From Candidatus Hydrogenedentota bacterium (GTDB lineage Bacteria; Hydrogenedentota; Hydrogenedentia; Hydrogenedentales; CAITNO01), in the NCBI GenBank assembly GCA_007124105.1, contig SLFT01000293.1, positions 1-7,844 on the forward strand: 7,844 nt of DNA. The letters are read 5' to 3'. The position numbers and the translations under genes were made by a program. This document shows, in pieces, positions 5,678-7,844 of the stretch. The notes beneath the pieces were generated by a model. It did not search any database. It had not been told where the DNA came from and worked only from the letters and a program-made list of their open reading frames with translations. Position 1 is the stretch's first letter. Every line of letters begins with the position of its first letter.

Positions 5678-6771
5678 TGCCTGAAAAGGAAGAAAAGAGC
5701 GTCGTGCGAATCGCGCTGGACGCCATGGGATCGGATAATGCGCCTGATGTGGATGTGGAAGGCGCGGTGCAAGCCAGTTTGAAATCCGATGTCGCGATTA
5801 TCCTGGTGGGCGATGAAGCGCTTCTCCAGGAAAAGTTGGACGCCTATCCCAAGAAGGGCAACATCACCATTCGTCATGCGCCCGAGGTCATAGGCATGCA
5901 TGAACAACCCGTGATGGCGGTACGCCAAAAGCGACAATCGTCATTGCACGTGGCCATGCGACTACTGAAGGAGGGCGAGGCGCAGGGCGTCGTCAGCGCT
6001 GGAAATACCGGTGCGGTGATGGTGGCGGGGCGCACCATCCTGGGTTCTGTTCATGGCGTGGCCAGGGCCGCGCTCAGCCAGACATTTCCCACCATGCAGG
6101 GCGAAGTGGTGCTGCTTGACATGGGCGCGAATGTGGACTGTACCGTGCGCCAGCTGTGCGAGTTCGCTGAGATGGGCGTGGCCTATTCGCACTATGCGCT
6201 TGGCGTTGAGACGCCGCGCGTTGGTATGCTGAATATTGGCGAGGAAGGCGGCAAGGGCGGCGCCGTGATGCGCGAGGTATATCATATCCTCTCAGAAGCG
6301 AATCATATCAATTTTGTGGGCAATGTAGAGCCGCGCGCCCTCTTCGAGGGCAAGGCCGATGTAATGGTCTGTGATGGCTTCATCGGCAATCTCTTTTTAA
6401 AAACAAGTGAAGCGGTGGCCTTGTTCATGGGCAGGATGCTGCGCGAGCATTTCGAGAGCTCGTCCATGAGCAAGATAGGCGCTGTTCTGGCGCGTAAGGC
6501 CTTGGGGCAGATGCGCCATCGCGTGGACCCCAATGAAAAGCCGGGCGCCCCGTTGCTGGGCCTGAATGGGACGGTCATCTGCCAGCATGGCTCCTGTTCG
6601 CCGCGCGGCATCGAAAATGCCATTTACGGCGCCCGCGTCGCTATTCACAATAATCTGGATGAACACATATACAACAACATCGTAAAATTGCGGCAAGCAG
6701 GCCTGGGCGATGACACTGGCAGCAAAGACGCAGCCGCACCGCCCGATGTAGTGAGAGAGGTTGCCCAGTAA
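5677..6771 (+). CDS. plsX: Phosphate acyltransferase PlsX
   Basis: PlsX converts acyl-ACP and phosphate to acyl-phosphate, the acyl donor for PlsY in phosphatidic acid synthesis; it is a peripheral membrane enzyme. Numbered from ATG 5677 (364 residues), the family motifs appear in order: RIALDAMGSDNAP 11-23, SSLHVAM 88-94, VSAGNTGAVM 106-115, VVLLDMGAN 144-152, GNVEPRALFEGKADVMVCDGF about 215-235, and LLGLNGTVICQHGS 293-306. ATG 5677 overlaps the rpmF stop. A GTG at 5704 with AAGGAAG at 5686-5692 would give a 355-residue protein whose N-terminus (M)RIALDAMG is the canonical one. Both starts are credible. The last 18 or so residues are an Ala/Pro-rich tail that is not part of the catalytic core. 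It ends in tandem TAA codons, and fabD begins 21 bases later. A fabH gene, commonly found here, is absent. Confidence 0.97.
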   Translation: MPEKEEKSVVRIALDAMGSDNAPDVDVEGAVQASLKSDVAIILVGDEALLQEKLDAYPKKGNITIRHAPEVIGMHEQPVMAVRQKRQSSLHVAMRLLKEGEAQGVVSAGNTGAVMVAGRTILGSVHGVARAALSQTFPTMQGEVVLLDMGANVDCTVRQLCEFAEMGVAYSHYALGVETPRVGMLNIGEEGGKGGAVMREVYHILSEANHINFVGNVEPRALFEGKADVMVCDGFIGNLFLKTSEAVALFMGRMLREHFESSSMSKIGAVLARKALGQMRHRVDPNEKPGAPLLGLNGTVICQHGSCSPRGIENAIYGARVAIHNNLDEHIYNNIVKLRQAGLGDDTGSKDAAAPPDVVREVAQ

Positions 6772-6792
6772 TAACGGGCAAGAATAGAGCCC

Positions 6793-7680
6793 ATGCCAAT
6801 ATTTCTCTTTCCTGGACAAGGCAGCCAGAAAGCCGGGATACTCAAGCAATTCGCTGAGGCAAGTACCGCGGCGCGCGCCATGTCGGAACGGGTACTGAAC
6901 CTGATGCCCGCATCTGTCGCCCGGGTGTTGGAAGAAGGCGCTCAGGAAGAACTAAACGATACGCGTTATGCGCAGCCGTCTCTGTTGTGCGCGGCTCTTG
7001 TCGTCACGGCGCATCTTGATGCGTTGGGCATTCGTCCTGACGCGTGCGCCGGACACAGCGTGGGCGAAGTGGCGGCGTTCACCGTGGCAGGAGCGCTTTC
7101 AGTTGAGCAATCAATCCCGTTTATTCTGGAACGGGCGCGTCTGATGTCGGAAAATGTGCCCGAGGGCGGCATGGCCGCTGTCATCGGCATGCCGGTCGAA
7201 ACAATCGAGACGCTTTTATGCGATGGCGCGCAGATCGCCAACTATAATGGACCTTCCCAGACTATCATATCCGGCGCATCCGCGCCTCTGGAAGCCAGCG
7301 TGAACGCCATTAAAGCGCACGGGGCGCGTCGTGTAATGGCGCTGCAAGTGTCCGGCCCGTTTCATTCTCAATGCATGACGTCCGCATCTGAGAAACTGAC
7401 GAAGTATCTTGACGCTATGACAATTATGGCGCCGAAAATATCTGTATTTTCATCGGTAACCGGCGCTTACGAAACAGACCCCGCGCAAATCCGCGCGCTG
7501 TTGGCCGGACAATTGCGCAGCCCTGTGCGGTGGACCACCGTAATGGAAGCGTTCAGTGAGCGGGACGCTATCGAGGTAGGTCCGGGCAATGCGCTTGCGG
7601 GGCTTGCCAGACGCGCCGACCGCGCGCCGGCTGTGCGTCCGGCAAACACGCCTGATGCCTGTCAGGCGCTGCTGACGTAG
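6793..7680 (+). CDS. fabD: Malonyl-CoA-ACP transacylase FabD
   Basis: FabD moves the malonyl group from CoA to acyl carrier protein and so supplies the extender unit for type II fatty acid synthesis in the cytoplasm. This 295-residue protein has the N-terminal FPGQGSQ motif (6-12), the nucleophile serine S89 within GHSVGE (87-92), the carboxylate-binding arginine R114 in ERARLM, the catalytic histidine H191 in GPFHSQCM, and the C-terminal EVGPGNALAGL (261-271). All residues expected for activity are present and the length is slightly under the usual 305-315. ATG 6793 is the start because FLFPGQG follows at once, as in the family. The ribosome-binding site is weak (an AAGA and AGAG run upstream), which fits reinitiation from plsX. 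Neither fabG nor acpP follows, unlike many relatives. Confidence 0.97.
   Translation: MPIFLFPGQGSQKAGILKQFAEASTAARAMSERVLNLMPASVARVLEEGAQEELNDTRYAQPSLLCAALVVTAHLDALGIRPDACAGHSVGEVAAFTVAGALSVEQSIPFILERARLMSENVPEGGMAAVIGMPVETIETLLCDGAQIANYNGPSQTIISGASAPLEASVNAIKAHGARRVMALQVSGPFHSQCMTSASEKLTKYLDAMTIMAPKISVFSSVTGAYETDPAQIRALLAGQLRSPVRWTTVMEAFSERDAIEVGPGNALAGLARRADRAPAVRPANTPDACQALLT
7649..7668 (+). other. Stem-loop at the 3' end of fabD
   Basis: CGCCTGA (7649-7655) and TCAGGCG (7662-7668) pair perfectly across a six-base loop, within the last codons of fabD. There is no adjacent T-run; the nearest is four Ts at 7695-7698. It could contribute to 3' end formation or mRNA stability at the end of the operon, but it is not a standard intrinsic terminator. 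Confidence 0.35.
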
Positions 7681-7732
7681 GCCTGGCGCCCGTGTTTTCC
7701 GGTACTATGGTATCGAGCGTCGTTTACAGCTT

Positions 7733-7762
7733 TTGAAAGTAACAATAGCAGCATGGTATGCT
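7733..7762 (+). promoter_or_regulatory. Candidate extended -10 promoter upstream of the hibernation factor gene
   Basis: TTGAAA (7733-7738, five of six consensus matches) and TATGCT (7757-7762, four of six) are 18 bases apart. TGG directly before the -10 gives an extended -10. The predicted start is near 7769, about 35 bases before the ATG at 7804. The -10 is also one arm of a small palindrome, AGCAT-GGT-ATGCT (7750-7762). Confidence 0.5.
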
Positions 7763-7784
7763 TTTGCATCAAACAAGTAACAAT
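7737..7784 (+). repeat. 10-bp direct repeat flanking the hpf promoter -10 region
   Basis: AAGTAACAAT occurs at 7737-7746 and again at 7775-7784, 38 bases apart. The first copy begins at the end of the -35 box and the second lies just after the predicted transcription start. The placement suggests a possible regulator-binding pair, but the repeat is AT-rich and short, and no regulator is known. Confidence 0.4.
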
Positions 7785-7803
7785 GTGACTGGAGGCAATG
7801 TCT

Positions 7804-7844
7804 ATGAAAGTTACGATCAGCGGTCGCCACATGGAAATGACCGA
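7804..7844 (+). CDS. hpf: Ribosome hibernation promoting factor (HPF/RaiA family), 5' end only
   Basis: Only 13 complete codons are in the window, giving MKVTISGRHMEMT, and the gene runs off the right edge. This matches the first beta-strand of HPF/RaiA proteins, which typically begin with a hydrophobic strand and then SGRH plus an acidic turn. These proteins bind the 30S subunit across the A and P sites and inactivate or dimerise ribosomes in stationary phase or stress. ATG 7804 is preferred, since GGAGG (7791-7795) lies eight bases upstream; the ATG at 7798 is only two bases from it. The gene has its own candidate promoter. Whether it is the long or short HPF form cannot be told. Confidence 0.75.
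   Translation, partial: MKVTISGRHMEMT

Noticed and set aside
7665..7700. Intrinsic terminator after fabD using GGCGC/GCGCC and the four Ts at 7695-7698
   Set aside because: The arms are five bases with a long 16-base loop, and the T-run is short and several bases away. It is too weak to call as a terminator.

Overview
The window is a densely packed bacterial chromosomal segment of moderate GC. Every credible gene lies on the plus strand. It appears to come from a Gram-negative-type bacterium: it carries the clpS-clpA adaptor/unfoldase pair and a yceD-rpmF-plsX-fabD lipid cluster. The order plsX-fabD without fabH, the divergent L32 with a half-lost zinc ribbon, and the B12-radical-SAM neighbour argue against Enterobacterales-like organisms. 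A phylum such as Planctomycetes/Lentisphaerae/Hydrogenedentes or a deltaproteobacterial relative is possible. That placement is an impression from protein style only and is low confidence. I see no mobile element, CRISPR array, rRNA or tRNA, and no gene-free stretch longer than 300 bases.

Positions 1-1601 hold the 3' part of an unrecognised charged protein, followed by a cobalamin-binding radical SAM enzyme of unknown substrate. Between that enzyme and clpS sits a short gap with an 18-codon micro-ORF that has an excellent ribosome-binding site and overlaps a perfect hairpin.

Positions 1691-4825 hold clpS, clpA and a Nudix hydrolase. ClpS captures N-degron substrates and hands them to the ClpA N-domain. 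ClpA unfolds them and feeds ClpP, which is not in the window. The Nudix gene follows closely, with its ribosome-binding site touching the clpA stop codon.

Positions 4822-7680 hold a probable second operon: yceD (DUF177), rpmF (ribosomal protein L32), plsX and fabD. It starts from a convincing extended -10 promoter that overlaps the Nudix stop codon and is surrounded by repeated TGCACA half-sites. The operon ties a ribosomal protein and an rRNA-linked factor to phospholipid and fatty acid synthesis. rpmF and plsX overlap as TGATG.

Positions 7681-7844 hold a 123-base intergenic region with a candidate promoter, a palindrome and a 10-bp direct repeat. It is followed by the first 13 codons of an HPF/RaiA-type ribosome hibernation factor.

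The genes are mostly well-known families. The points that deserve a second look are regulatory (the lipid promoter repeats, the micro-ORF before clpS, the hpf promoter) and the intermediate Cys pattern of L32. I do not see evidence of a wholly new multi-gene system.
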